Both the position numbers and the translations under genes were made by a program. A stretch of DNA of 64,000 bases from positions 2,107,872 through 2,171,871 of the forward strand of contig NC_042531.1 of assembly GCF_900963305.1 (NCBI RefSeq). Direction: 5' to 3'. Position 1 is the stretch's first letter. Each line of letters begins with the position of its first letter. The notes under the pieces are model-generated. The model did no database searches. It worked only from the letters and a program-made list of their open reading frames with translations, and was not told where the DNA came from. This document shows, one piece after another, positions 35,414 through 46,975 of the stretch. The DNA is from Echeneis naucrates. Lineage: Eukaryota; Chordata; Actinopteri; Carangiformes; Echeneidae.

Positions 35414-35660
35414 AAAGAGACTGTAATAAAAAAATAATGATTTTGTGGTGTAGTAATAATTAGATTAACTGTAACAATATTTACTTTGTAATTGTAAGTA
35501 TTAGTGAGAACTGGAATGATTCAAGTAAAACTATATATGTTATTCGTGTAATAAATGAACTGTGTGGGAAGAGTAAGTTTTACAGTGTACTTTCACATAA
35601 TAATCAAAACTTTCATTGTCATTGCACAAGTATGTAGAAATACCAAGCAAGTTTTAGTAG
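35414..35660. other. 3-prime UTR and flank of D1
   Basis: AT-rich 3-prime flank, duplicated after gene D4 at 46487-46725. Confidence 0.5.
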
Positions 35661-35677
35661 TTCCGTGTTTTGAATTC

Positions 35678-36874
35678 GCGCATGCGCCTTGTGACGTGCA
35701 TACAGGACGCATGCGCTTCGTTGTCCGCCAAAGTGGAGAAGATGAAGACGGCGGTCAGGTGTGATGGAGGCGGGAGAGGAAGACTCATCCTGAAGGTGAG
35801 TCAGTCAGCGTTGTTCCGCCATAGAAGCGGAGAAGGGAGTCCGCTTCTTTCACTTCATCATGCTGCGGCTGGTTAAGCTGTAAACCAGAGCGCTAACGTT
35901 ATGCTAGCAAGATTCAGAGTCAATACACAGCGGATGGCCAGACAACAAAAACAAAAAGTTAGCATCAAGTCCGGACTTCCTGACTGCCACAGTCTGCTGA
36001 CAGAGATGGATTTAATCTTTAACTCAATGGACAATATCAAATGTAGTTATTCTTAATACTTCAGCATGATCTGTAAATGTATTTCCCCCAAACACAGACA
36101 TCTCCACCAAAGCCCCTTTTCTGAGCCAGGAAAAACCAAATAAGCTCAGGAGCAGCTATCATTTCTTTGACTGTCCAGTGTACTCTTAGTTTGTCAAAAA
36201 TATAATGAAATCTTAATGGTCGCAGGTTCAATTCCCAGTGTGGGCAGCCACACACGTCCAAGTTTATTCTTTAATTGGTGACGAGTGATGGACTGGGCTA
36301 CAGCAAGGACGGGGACCCCCCCAGGTCCTAGACCAGACCAGACCAGACCAGACCGGACCCCCCAGAGACTAGAGACCAGACCAGACCAGACCGGACCCCC
36401 CAGAGACTAGAGACCAGACCGGACCCCCCAGAGACTAGAGACCAGACCGGACCCCCCAGAGACTAGAGACCAGACCAGACCGGACCCCCCAGAGACTAGA
36501 GACCAGACCGGACCCCCCAGAGACTAGAGACCAGACCAGACCGGACCCCCCAAAGACTAGAGACCAGACCGGACCCCCCAGAGACTAGAGACCGGACCAG
36601 ACCGGACCCCCCAAAGACTAGAGACTGGACCTGACTGACTCTGTGTGAAATTTGTGTAATATCAAATCAGAGCAATATTTTAAAATATTTTGAAAACGTA
36701 TCAAAAACACATTGCTTTGACAGTGGAACTGTTTAATTTGTTTACACGATTCTGCAGTTTTAATGTAGTTTGTCTTTGATATTTTTCTTTCTACAGGTGA
36801 CACAGTGCCCTTTCAAGCAGCAACCACAGCAAGCTGTATCACAAGCAAAGCCTTCGGGCTATTCAGGTGTTGAG
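35678..36874 (+). pseudogene. Promoter and first two exons of an unidentified non-TAAR gene
   Basis: Two NRF1-type sites (GCGCATGCGC at 35678-35687, ACGCATGCGC at 35707-35716) precede an ATG at 35742. The frame reads MKTAVRCDGGGRGRLILK and ends at a strong donor (GAAG|GTGAGT, 35796). About 1 kb later an acceptor (TTTCTACAG, ending 36796) opens an in-phase exon reading VTQCPFKQQPQQAVSQAKPS and GYSGVE, with a possible donor at 36875. No later exon is visible before the next TAAR, so this looks like a captured 5-prime gene fragment. I do not recognise the gene. The promoter and exon 1 are copied at 46738-46970, and the start of exon 2 at 49951-49976. Confidence 0.5.
36331..36628. repeat. Minisatellite, about 28-bp unit
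   Basis: Tandem copies of GACCAGACCGGACCCCCCAG followed by AGACTAGA, some with extra GACCA steps. It lies in the intron-like gap of the captured gene fragment and is absent from the second copy of that fragment. Confidence 0.9.
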
Positions 36875-37004
36875 GTATTCATCACAGAACATACATACTA
36901 TTCCAAACTAAAATGAAGCGCAATATATTTTGAATTGTGAACTTATGTGTGGCGCAGAATCAAATGTAATATATAGAAAAGTTGAAAGGACCATCTGATG
37001 TCAT

Positions 37005-37058
37005 ATCTGTTCACTCTGCTCACTGTGGTTCGCAACCTGCTGATCATCATCATTGTAG
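37005..37058 (+). pseudogene. TAAR TM1 scrap
   Basis: Reads LFTLLTVVRNLLIIII, a TM1 fragment of exon 1 with Asn1.50 kept. It is directly upstream of the D2 promoter. An identical scrap is at 50005-50058 before D5. Confidence 0.6.
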
Positions 37059-37100
37059 ATAGTTAACATAGTTCACAGGTCCATAGAAACGGCCACAGTA

Positions 37101-37108
37101 TGACGTCA
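37101..37108. promoter_or_regulatory. CRE palindrome, -78 from the ATG of gene D2
   Basis: TGACGTCA in the subfamily B promoter context. Confidence 0.55.
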
Positions 37109-37178
37109 ACATTTGAATATGGGAGGGACTTTTAATCTGAAAACTGTCAGAGCTCAGCAGCTCCTTGTCTCTGTGATC

Positions 37179-38465
37179 ATGGAGGCCCCTGAAGAAGCTG
37201 AACTCTGTCCTCCCCAGCTCAACACCTCCTGCAGGAGTACTTCACATTCTCACTTGGAGACTACGATCATTAACTGTGTGCTGTCCATCATCACTCTGCT
37301 CACTGTGGTTCTCAACCTGCTGGTCATCATCTCTATCTCCCACTTCAGGCAGAGATAAATATTTCTCTGCTTGGCCCTCAACATGTTTATTGTTCTGTAT
37401 TTTATGAATGAAGTCAGGAATGAAAAGATTTTTCATCTGCAGGTTCAAGTGAGATCCATATTTTAAAATAAGTGTTGAGACAGTCATCATAGAGGAGAAA
37501 TATAGATTTACTTTGTAGGCCTTTGATTAATGGATGCTGGTTATTTAAAATGTTTTAAAACCTGTGATACTGTCATGTATTTATGCATGTAGTAACAGTT
37601 TTCTTCATTCATGTAGATTTCTAACTACAGTCTGTCTCTTTCCAGGCAGCTCCAAACCTCCACCAACCTCCTCCTCCTCTCTCTGGCTGCAGCAGACTTT
37701 ATTGTGGGTTTCCTTCAGATGCCAGCAATGATTCTTATTTACGCAGAATGCTGGTTCATTGGTGGTGTCATGTGTGTTGGGGTTAATTTCTTTGGTTACC
37801 TCCTTGTCAGTGTTTCAGTAGGAAATATGGTGTTGATATCAATTGATCGCTACGTGGCAATTTGTGAGCCCATGTTTTACTCCACCAGAGTTACTGTGAG
37901 GAGAGTTCAGCTCTGTGTTTGTCTGTGCTGGACATTTTCTGCTGTTCACAGCAGCTGGATACTGAGACATTCCTTCAAACAACCAGAGACGGAGAACTCC
38001 TGTTATGGACATTGTGTAATCAAACCAAATCACGCTGAAGGTATTGTTGACCTTGCTGTGACCTTTTTGGGCCCCATTTTAATCATCATAATCTTGTATC
38101 TCAGAGTATTTGTGGTGGCTGTGTCTCAGGCTCGGGCCATGCGCTCTCATGTTACAGCTGTCACACGTCAGCAAACACAGACTGTAAAACCAAAGAAATC
38201 TGAAATGAAAGCAGCCCGGACTCTGGGAGTTGTAGTCGCTGTGTTTCTTCTCTGTTCTGCTCCGTATTATATTTCAAACTTTGAAACTTTAAGCAACTTG
38301 AACAAAACGTCATCTTCACTCATTGGATTTTTGCTGTTGTATCTGAACTCCTGTGTGAACCCTGTGATCTATGTGTTTTTCTACCCCTGGTTCAGAAAAG
38401 CTATCAGACACATAGTGACTCTTCAGATACTGCAGCCTGGCTCCAGTCAGAGCAGGTTCATGTAG
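37179..38465 (+). CDS. TAAR subfamily B, Asp5.42 only (D2)
   Basis: Exon 1 is 37179-37348, exon 2 is 37646-38465, 329 aa, with a GC-AG intron of 297 bp. Promoter, exon 1 and intron are almost identical to D1. Gly at 3.32, Asp5.42 present. Variable positions: QMPAM, IYAECWFIGG, CVGVNFFG, ECL2 CYGHC then VIKPNHAEG, TM6-7 SNLNKTSSSLIGFLLLYLNS, NPVIY. It has one private change in loop 3 (VTRQQ instead of VTHQQ). The ECL2 segment VIKPNHAEG is the most distinct of the five copies. Confidence 0.93.
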
Positions 38466-38560
38466 AAAGAGACTGAGATGGATTTACCGAAAGCAGTTTT
38501 TTCTGAGAAATTCGAAAAAAAAAAAATAAAAATCTTTCATTGTTGAAATAAATAAATGAA

Positions 38561-38607
38561 CACTCGAGGTTGTGCTGAGATTTAGCACAACAGCACAACC
38601 TCGTGTG
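38561..38607. repeat. Hairpin, 17-bp arms
   Basis: CACTCGAGGTTGTGCTG and CAGCACAACCTCGTGTG pair with one mismatch around a 13-base loop, just past the D2 3-prime UTR. It is not found at the sister genes. Origin unclear (small foldback element or transcription-end structure). Confidence 0.6.
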
Positions 38608-38700
38608 ATATTTTAATAGAAAAGTCCATTTTATTTAACAGTAAAAAGTGACAAGAGATTATGATTTGTTTATTTAATAATTCATTCATCTCTGCCAACA

Positions 38701-39010
38701 AATCAAATCAGATTTATTTGTGTAGCGCCAAATCATAAAGTTACATTAAGACTCTTTACATGGAGAGCAGTTCTATACCAGACTCTTTTTAAAATCGTTG
38801 AAAGAGACCCAACAGATCCACCGATGAGCAAACAATTGGTGACAGTGACAAAGAAAAACCTTTCAGAGGCAGAAACCTCGGGCAGAACTGGGCTGGAGGG
38901 GGCGGCCATCTGCCTCGATCGGTTGGGTTGAGAGCGAGAATGATGCTGTGTGAAGTTGATGGAGACGTGGGAGCAGCAGGTGTTGCAGGAACATGGGGTA
39001 GTGATGATTG
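38701..39010. repeat. Common teleost interspersed repeat
   Basis: Carries words of a very widespread fish repeat: ATTTATTTGTGTAGCGCCAA near the start, then AAGAGACCCAACAGATCC, a GAAAAACC/AGAAACCTC stretch, and GCGGCCATCTGCCTCGAT-CGGTTGGGTTGAGAG at the end. I recognise the family by sight but cannot assign its class. Confidence 0.65.
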
Positions 39011-39228
39011 ACCACCTGCAGGGCAACGACAGGGACTGTTGAACACACGGCTGTTGTCAGGCAGCACACAAATATTTACCACACGCAACCTTGATACTCA
39101 GTGTCGGCTGTGAGACGGAGCGCATTTCAGCCCCGCCCACACCGGAAGGGAAAAACAATCGAGCTCTCCATTGACTTTGTATTGTGTTATCTTCTCTGGT
39201 CACTCTGTGTGAACAAGCCAACTAACAA

Positions 39229-39460
39229 ATGCCCCAAAGCTGCTGTGTGTCAGGGTGAACTACTAACAGGGTAAAGAACCCCGATCTGAGCTGCCCAACA
39301 GGAAAAATGAGCCTGTAAGACCAGAGGAGTGGATGAAGGCAGCAGGCTGGTCTGTGGTGGAACACCACTTGGATCCATTCACTTACAAAAAGAGCTATCG
39401 GCATCCAAAGATTTGTAATTACTGTTTGTTGTGTGAGTGTATATTGTGAACAAAGCAATT
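39229..39460 (+). pseudogene. THAP zinc-finger-like remnant
   Basis: An ATG opens MPQSCCVSG, a stop where the second zinc Cys should be (TGA for TGC), then TTNRVKNPDL. This matches the start of THAP domains (MPxxC...C). Further stops follow. It could come from a P-element-like transposon or a THAP gene copy. Confidence 0.4.
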
Positions 39461-39601
39461 GTTCAATTAGCCCTCACTAGACACTATTGTGCCTAGCTTT
39501 TATCACAATATTTTGTAAAATGAGTGTAATGTGACATTTTTTAAAGATAATAAAGCTATCCGTATTTATTATTTTTAACTCTCCACGTTGCTGAATATGC
39601 A

Positions 39602-40147
39602 AAGCTAACTGTAGGAGCTGAAGCTAACCAAGGCTAACTGTAGGAGCTGAAGCTAACCAAGGCTAACTGCAGGAGCTGAAGCTAACTAAGGCTAACTATA
39701 GGAGGTGAAGCTAACCAAGGCTAACTGTAGGAGCTGAAGCTAACCAAGGCTAACTGCAGGAGCTGAAGCTAACTAAGGCTAACTATAGGAGGTGAAGCTA
39801 ACCAAGGCTAACTGCAGGAGCTAAAGCTAACCAAGGCTAACTGCAGGAGCTAAAGCTAACCAAGGCTAACTGCAGGAGGTGAAGCTAACCAAGGCTAACT
39901 AAGGCTAACTGCAGGATCTGAAGCTCACTAAGGCTAACTATAGGAGGTGAAGCTAACCAAGGCTAACTGCAGGAGCTGAAGCTAACCAAGGCTAACTAAG
40001 GCTAACTGCAGGAGCTGAAGCTCACTAAGGCTAACTATAGGAAGTGAAGCTAACCAAGGCTAACTATATGAGGTGAAACTAACTAAGGCTAACTGCAGGA
40101 GTTTAAGCTAGCCAAGGCTAACCGCAGGAGCTAAAGCTAACTACAGG
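39602..40147. repeat. Satellite, 29-bp unit, about 19 copies
   Basis: Tandem unit AGGCTAACTGTAGGAGCTGA plus AGCTAACCA, with variants (CTGCAGG, CTATAGGAGG). The half-unit AAGGCTAACT is sometimes doubled, indicating slippage. No coding potential. Confidence 0.92.
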
Positions 40148-40149
40148 AG

Positions 40150-40880
40150 CAAAAGTTTACCTATGCTAACGTACATCCACCAACTACATTTTAACCCCAC
40201 AAAGTGGGTCAGTTTTGAAACGTTGGGGTTGTAAAAGGTTATTTCAAAATGATGCAGTAGTGTGGATGTATCCTAACTTATGCAACAAGTTTGGAGTTTA
40301 ACGCCTTGCAATGTTGTATAATTTACATTTATCTGAATGCTGCTCCAGATTTAGCCTTTACTACCAGGTGGGGCAGGAGAAAATAACAAGGGGCAGCTTC
40401 CAGTGAATGAAAATGCATAGAAAACTAAGCACTTTGGCACAGCTATCACTGTAACACAATACAAACGACAGGTCTTACACCAGCATCAAGCTGCTGCATC
40501 ACACTTGGCTTATCTGTTGCCTTTGGTCTGACCTCTACCCTCAAACCGGAAAGTGACCCACTAAAAACAAAATGTTCCTTCCCTCTGTTGTCTGAATAAC
40601 ATTTTCATTCGAAATAAACTCGCTAAAGAAATAAAGACATCCAGCAGCGGTGTGTCTGAGAGAGACGGACTGCATTAAATTTTAAATGTGACAGGAGTGT
40701 GGTCTCTGTGGTGAAGAGAGGGAGAGCGATTCATTTATTTCTTTATTCTGGATGATGAGGTGGTGTTGGTTTGTGGTGCGACTGTTGTAGCGTAACATTT
40801 CAATACTTTTAAAATATTAGATTTTTGTTTTCATGCCATCGTGTTTGGTGGGGCAGTCAGGCAGGCAACGCTTTATTCTG
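40150..40880. other. Spacer upstream of D3
   Basis: No frame, repeat or RNA gene recognised before the D3 promoter. Confidence 0.5.
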
Positions 40881-40927
40881 ATTGTGTAGTTAACATAGTT
40901 CACAGGTCCATAGAAACGGCCACAGTA

Positions 40928-40935
40928 TGACGTCA
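40928..40935. promoter_or_regulatory. CRE palindrome, -78 from the ATG of gene D3
   Basis: TGACGTCA in the subfamily B promoter context. Confidence 0.55.
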
Positions 40936-41005
40936 ACATTTGAATATGGGAGGGACTTTTAATCTGAAAACTGTCAGAGCTCAGCAGCTCCTTGTCTCTG
41001 TGATC

Positions 41006-42292
41006 ATGGAGGCCCCTGAAGAAGCTGAACTCTGTCCTCCCCAGCTCAACACCTCCTGCAGGAGTACTTCACATTCTCACTTGGAGACTACGATCATTAA
41101 CTGTGTGCTGTCCATCATCACTCTGCTCACTGTGGTTCTCAACCTGCTGGTCATCATCTCTATCTCCCACTTCAGGCAGAGATAAATATTTCTCTGCTTG
41201 GCCCTCAACATGTTTATTGTTCTGTATTTTATGAATGAAGTCAGGAATGAAAAGATTTTTCATCTGCAGGTTCAAGTGAGATCCATATTTTAAAATAAGT
41301 GTTGAGACAGTCATCATAGAGGAGAAATATAGATTTACTTTGTAGGCCTTTGATTAATGGATGCTGGTTATTTAAAATGTTTTAAAACCTGTGATACTGT
41401 CATGTATTTATGCATGTAGTAACAGTTTTCTTCATTCATGTAGATTTCTAACTACAGTCTGTCTCTTTCCAGGCAGCTCCAAACCTCCACCAACCTCCTC
41501 CTCCTCTCTCTGGCTGCAGCAGACTTTATTGTGGGTTTCCTTCAGATGCCAGCAATGATTCTTCTTTACACAGGTTGCTGGTTAATTGATGACCTTGTGT
41601 GTGTTGGGGTTAATTTTTTAGGTTACCTCCTTGTCAGTGTTTCAGTAGGAAATATGGTGTTGATATCAATTGATCGCTACGTGGCAATTTGTGAGCCCAT
41701 GTTTTACTCCACCAGAGTTACTGTGAGGAGAGTTCAGCTCTGTGTTTGTCTGTGCTGGACATTTTCTGCTGTTCACAGCAGCTGGATACTGAGACATTTC
41801 CTAAAACAACCAGAGACGGAGAACTCCTGTTATGGACAGTGTGTAAGCTTACCTACTTACACTGAAGGAGCTGTTGACCTTGCTGTGACCTTTTTGGGCC
41901 CCATTTTAATCATCATAATCTTGTATCTCAGAGTATTTGTGGTGGCTGTGTCTCAGGCTCGGGCCATGCGCTCTCATGTTACAGCTGTCACACATCAGCA
42001 AACACAGACTGTAAAACCAAAGAAATCTGAAATGAAAGCAGCCCGGACTCTGGGAGTTGTAGTCGCTGTGTTTCTTCTCTGTTCTGCTCCGTATTATATT
42101 TCAAACTTTGAAACTTTGAGCAACTTGGACAGAACATCAACTTTACTCTTTGAGCTTTTACTGTTATATCTGAACTCCTGTGTGAACCCGATGATCTATG
42201 CTTTTTTCTACCCCTGGTTCAGAAAAGCTATCAGACACATAGTGACTCTTCAGATACTGCAGCCTGGCTCCAGTCAGAGCAGGTTCAAGTAG
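41006..42292 (+). CDS. TAAR subfamily B, Asp5.42 only (D3)
   Basis: Exon 1 is 41006-41175, exon 2 is 41473-42292, 329 aa, with a GC-AG intron of 297 bp. Gly at 3.32 and Asp5.42 as in D1. Variable positions: QMPAM, LYTGCWLIDD, LVCVGVNFLG, ECL2 CYGQC then VSLPTYTEGAVD, TM6-7 SNLDRTSTLLFELLLLYLNS, NPMIYAFF, tail SQSRFK. ILRHFLKQ (instead of ILRHSFKQ) is shared with gene C1, 11 kb upstream. Confidence 0.93.
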
Positions 42293-42299
42293 GAAGAGA

Positions 42300-42980
42300 C
42301 TGAGATGGATTTACTGAAAGCAGTTTCTCTGAGAAATTGAAAAATTAAATAAAACCTCCATTGTTGAAAGAAATAAATTTTGGGCAAAATGAATGTGTGA
42401 ATAATGTCAAGTATCATTTTCTCGAAGATGGCTGTAAAAACATTTTTATTAGTTAGACCAGCTGCACCCAGATGTGATTGATTTTGATCTTCCAATGAAT
42501 ACAATAAGAAATCTATCTTAAGACTCCTTTAGACTTTTGACATTGAAGCAAAGAGGGAGCCCGAGTCACAAAACAGCATTAAAGACCGGCTTCCTAACAG
42601 TCCAGCGCTGACTGCTCTGTTGTCCTTCGTTCCTTCAGGTGAATGCTGACGTCACAGCTGCAGGAACATGTGACTGATCATCCCATATCAATTCAGGCTA
42701 AAAAATACAACTCCCGTCTAAACCATGCCTACTTCCGGTTTGAGTTTGGCTGCTTGCAGAATACGGATACAGATCCTGTAGATCAGCAGTCCGCACCTAA
42801 TGAATTAACAACTTACATTATCTCAGTTTCATTTATTATCTGAATCTGAACGATGTTTTATGTTGAAAAATGACCAGATTCTCTCCGTTACATCCGCCTA
42901 TGACTCACTGACGCATGTCAAGACCCTTGTCTCAGTCACGTGTCAAGTTAACGCTAAACGTCAACCCACAAGCTGAAAGA
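42300..42980. other. Spacer downstream of D3
   Basis: 3-prime flank. An ATACAATAAGAAAT word near 42500 is shared with the flank of D5. No gene seen. Confidence 0.45.
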
Positions 42981-42984
42981 GTGA

Positions 42985-43310
42985 AACTTTAAATTTCTAG
43001 GATTGTGGCTAGATGAGAAAATAACATGGCCGGTGCATATTCAGAAAATAGTTGACATGTGTAAGAAAGTTTGAAATGTTATGAGCTGTCTCGTTGGAAG
43101 CGCACAGGGGTCGGACAGAACAGCATTAAAGACCATTTACACAGAATTATAAGACCTATATTACATTATGGGAGCATCACATATGGATCTGCAGCACATA
43201 CAACTTTAATCTTTAAATATCAGGCATTAAGATTGTGTACAGCTGCAGTTAGAACAACTCCAACTTCAGCATTACTAGTGGAAATGGGAGAAATGCCTTT
43301 AGAGTGAAGG
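42985..43310 (+). mobile_element. Non-LTR retrotransposon scrap, RT C-terminal part
   Basis: Broken frames read FLGLWLDEKITWPVHIQK, IYTEL, and ALRLC...RTTPTSALLVEMGEMPLE, the post-catalytic connection region typical of Jockey/I/CR1-like LINEs. Frameshifted and truncated. Exact clade uncertain. Confidence 0.6.
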
Positions 43311-43639
43311 AGAATACAGCTGGCTTGAGCCTCCTCTTCCACTGCTCGAGGACTTCATGTACTGTTCTGGTGGATCGGACCCCCAACAGCAACCCCAACG
43401 CCCCGGCATCCATCAGTGCCGGTCCAGCCGCATCAATTGGAAGGTCCTGGAGCGGAGCAGTGCCGTCGTCAATCCTGGCGTGGCCTCACCGGAGATGTCT
43501 AGTCTGGCACCGTGTATGACGGGTTGATTTAAAAGCCAACACAGAGAGTTAGGGCTTTTTTCTGAACTGCTTTTAAAAAGGGCCCATGACTTAAAAACAC
43601 TTTGATAAAAAGGAGGTACCCCATTAAAATTTAAAAATT

Positions 43640-44650
43640 TAGAATCAATTCAGAACAGAGCAGCATCCAGTCCCAGGTTACTCACACGTCTGAACATGCA
43701 GCTGGCCGGTTGTCGCCACATCAGATCTGCCGGACCTGTTAAAAACATTTGTACAAACTGTATTCTAAAAGGTGGCAGTTCTGCTGGCCAATTGGATGAG
43801 GCCCTTTCCCCCCTCCTCTCTTGGCAACGATAAAACCCCCTTTGAAATCCAGTGTTTGTTGTCCCCCCGAAAAAAAAAAAAAATCTAATGTTGCCTGAAT
43901 TTGGTCTAGCAGTCCGGGTGGCGGCTCCAGGCAGGCTAGTCGGTGCCGCAGCATGGAGGCTGCAAGATTGTTGACCACCAGGACACGACCTCTGTAGGAC
44001 ATTTGGGGGCGGAGCCAGCTCCATTTTTTTAGCTTACCCTCTATTTAAGCTGGGATGTCCTCCCAGTTTGTTTTTTTTGTTTTTTTTTTTTAAACTTTGT
44101 TTTCTTCTCCCAGGAAGACTCCTAGATATTCAATTCCCCCCTTTTCCCAGCACAGGTTCTGGGGTAGGACTGGAAGACCGCCACACCACTGACCAACAGC
44201 GAGGGCTTCACTTTTTTTTCCCAGTTTACCTTCACGGCAGGCAGAACATTACAAGAGTCAGTCAAATTAGATGAAATGTCACTGTCTTTTTAATTTTTTA
44301 TCATTACAATAATGTCATCAGCATAGGCGGATAAAACAATGTTCTTATTAGAAGCAGGTAAAACCAAACCTGCAATGCTTGAGCGTAGCTTGCAGAGGAG
44401 AGGTTCGAGGGAGAGTCCATAGAGCATCCCCGACACCTCTACACACCCTGAAGGGAGCACACAGACTGCCGTTCAACTTCAGTATAGACTCAATGCCTTC
44501 GTACAACACCTGGATCAATGACGCCGTGCTTCCTGGACAGCTTGGAGAGGCTGTCAGTCGCCATGAGGGCTCCTGATCAGTGCTCCTGACGGCCAAAGGC
44601 AAATGCTTAGTCGACCTTTTAATGAGTGACACATACAGATGTTCCTCCTG
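43640..44650 (-). mobile_element. Tx1/L1-like LINE fragment
   Basis: On the minus strand from right to left: an RT palm stretch IQVLYEGIESILKLNGSLCA with RGVG (for RGVRQG), the catalytic SAYADDIIVMI near 44290-44330, then the post-RT segment YRGRVLVVNNLAASMLRHRL followed by EPPPGLLDQIQ. Frames are broken by stops and homopolymer runs; both ends of the element are missing. Confidence 0.7.
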
Positions 44651-44954
44651 GGCTTGTTTAAGGTTAGTGGACCTTCACGCTCACGTCAGAAGCAACTTTG
44701 GGACAAGACACTAAAACATCTTTGTGTGTGCTCTTCATTTATTTCCAATTGTCTCACAGGTTAGTGCAGAGATTCTACCTTTTGTTGCCTCTGTCCCTGT
44801 CTGGGACGTGTTGTTGGCACAATGTTACAAGGACGCTGCAAATAAAGTTTCATACAAGCACAAAGTGGATTCACGTTTATTGCTATATTTAGAAAATAGC
44901 ACAGTTTTTATGCCAGTATATTATTTTATTTTGTTGTATTTATCTGCCACACCT

Positions 44955-45029
44955 TAAAGGCCGATCCGTGGAAATATTGTCTGAAACTGAGGTTGACATT
45001 AACCAAAAAAAGGTTTGGGACCGCTGATA
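44955..45029. mobile_element. hAT-type element end
   Basis: Ends with AAAAGGTTTGGGACCGCTG, matching the CAGCGGTCCC(A/C)AACC type terminal repeat of Charlie-like hAT elements, preceded by the GGCCGATCCGTG word usual in such ends. The opposite end was not found nearby. Confidence 0.5.
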
Positions 45030-45121
45030 TAGATTGTTGAACAGATACAGATAGTGGTGAACTCCCTCATCCCTTGTAGATAGTTAACATAGTTCACAGG
45101 TCCATAGAAACAGCCACAGTA

Positions 45122-45129
45122 TGACGTCA
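45122..45129. promoter_or_regulatory. CRE palindrome, -78 from the ATG of gene D4
   Basis: TGACGTCA in the subfamily B promoter context. Confidence 0.55.
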
Positions 45130-45199
45130 ACATTTGAATATGGGAGGGACTTTTAATCTGAAAACTGTCAGAGCTCAGCAGCTCCTTGTCTCTGTGATC

Positions 45200-46486
45200 A
45201 TGGAGGCCCCTGAAGAAGCTGAACTCTGTCCTCCCCAGCTCAACACCTCCTGCAGGAGTACTTCACATTCTCACTTGGAGACTACGATCATTAACTGTGT
45301 GCTGTCCATCATCACTCTGCTCACTGTGGTTCTCAACCTGCTGGTCATCATCTCTATCTCCCACTTCAGGCAGAGATAAATATTTCTCTGCTTGGCCCTC
45401 AACATGTTTATTGTTCTGTATTTTATGAATGAAGTCAGGAATGAAAAGATTTTTCATCTGCAGGTTCAAGTGAGATCCATATTTTAAAATAAGTGTTGAG
45501 ACAGTCATCATAGAGGAGAAATATAGATTTACTTTGTAGGCCTTTGATTAATGGATGCTGGTTATTTAAAATGTTTTTAAACCTGTGATACTGTCATGTA
45601 TTTATGCATGTAGTAACAGTTTTCTTCATTCATGTAGATTTCTAACTACAGTCTGTCTCTTTCCAGGCAGCTCCAAACCTCCACCAACCTCCTCCTCCTC
45701 TCTCTGGCTGCAGCAGACTTTATTGTGGGTTTCCTTCAGATGCCAGCAATGATTCTTCTTTACACAGAATGCTGGTTAATTGATGAACTTGTGTGTGTTG
45801 GGGTTAATTTTTTAGGTTACCTCCTTGTCAGTGTTTCAGTAGGAAATATGGTGTTGATATCAATTGATCGCTACGTGGCAATTTGTGAGCCCATGTTTTA
45901 CTCCACCAGAGTTACTGTGAGGAGAGTTCAGCTCTGTGTTTGTCTGTGCTGGACATTTTCTGCTGTTCACAGCAGCTGGATACTGAGACATTCCTTCAAA
46001 CAACCAGAGACGGAGAACTCCTGTTCTGGAGAGTGTGTAATCATAACTACTTACACTGAAGATATTGTTGACCTTGCTGTGACCTTTTTGGGCCCCATTT
46101 TAATCATCATAATCTTGTATCTCAGAGTATTTGTGGTGGCTGTGTCTCAGGCTCGGGCCATGCGCTCTCATGTTACAGCTGTCACACATCAGCAAACACA
46201 GACTGTAAAACCAAAGAAATCTGAAATGAAAGCAGCCCGGACTCTGGGAGTTGTAGTCGCTGTGTTTCTTCTCTGTTCTGCTCCGTATTATATTTCAAAC
46301 TTTGAAACTTTGAGCAACTTGGACAGAATACCATCTTCACTCATTGGATTTTTGCTGTTGTATTTCAACTCCTGTGTGAACCCTGTGATCTATGTGTTTT
46401 TCTACCCCTGGTTCAGAAAAGCTATCAGACACATAGTGACTCTTCAGATACTGCAGCCTGGCTCCAGTCAGACCAGGTTCATGTAG
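45200..46486 (+). CDS. TAAR subfamily B, Asp5.42 only (D4)
   Basis: Exon 1 is 45200-45369, exon 2 is 45667-46486, 329 aa, with a GC-AG intron of 297 bp. Gly at 3.32 and Asp5.42 present. Variable positions: QMPAM, LYTECWLIDE, LVCVGVNFLG, ECL2 CSGEC then VIITTYTEDIVD, TM6-7 SNLDRIPSSLIGFLLLYFNS, NPVIY, tail SQTRFM. Its ECL2 joins the CSGEC of D5 to the IITTYTE of D1. The 3-prime flank and the following captured promoter copy match those after D1. Confidence 0.93.
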
Positions 46487-46737
46487 AAAGAGACTGTAAT
46501 AAAAAAAATAATGATTTTGTGGTGTAGTAATATTTAGATTAACTGTAACAATATTTACTTTGTAAGTATTAGTGAGAACTGGAATGATTCAAGTAAAACT
46601 ATATATGTTATTCGTGTAATAAATGAACTGTGTGGGAAGAGTAAGTTTTACAGTGTACTTTCACATAATAATCAAAACTTTCATTGTAATTGCACAAGTA
46701 TGTAGAAATACCAAGCAAGTTTGAGTAGTTCCGTGTT

Positions 46738-46970
46738 TTGAATTCGCGCATGCGCCTTGTGACGTGCATACAGGACGCATGCGCTTCGTTGTCCGCCAAA
46801 GTGGAGAAGATGAAGACGGCGGTCAGGTGTGATGGAGGCGGGAGAGGAAGACTCATCCTGAAGGTGAGTCAGTCAGCGTTGTTCCGCCATAGAAGCGGAG
46901 AAGGGAGTCCGCTTCTTTCACTTCATCATGCTGCGGCTGGTTAAGCTGTAAACCAGAGCGCTAACGTTAT
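46738..46970 (+). pseudogene. Second copy of the captured NRF1 promoter and exon 1
   Basis: Repeats 35670-35905: the same paired GCGCATGCGC-type sites, an ATG at 46810 opening MKTAVRCDGGGRGRLILK and a GTGAGT donor at 46864. It ends at the hAT element near 46976. Confidence 0.5.
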
Positions 46971-46975
46971 GCTAG

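Noticed and set aside
36215-36260. tRNA B-box-like GGTTCAATTCC
   Set aside because: No A-box at the right distance and no cloverleaf; at most a SINE scrap.
39602-40147. Possible CRISPR-like repeat array
   Set aside because: Units are directly adjacent without unique spacers, in a vertebrate genome; it is an ordinary satellite.
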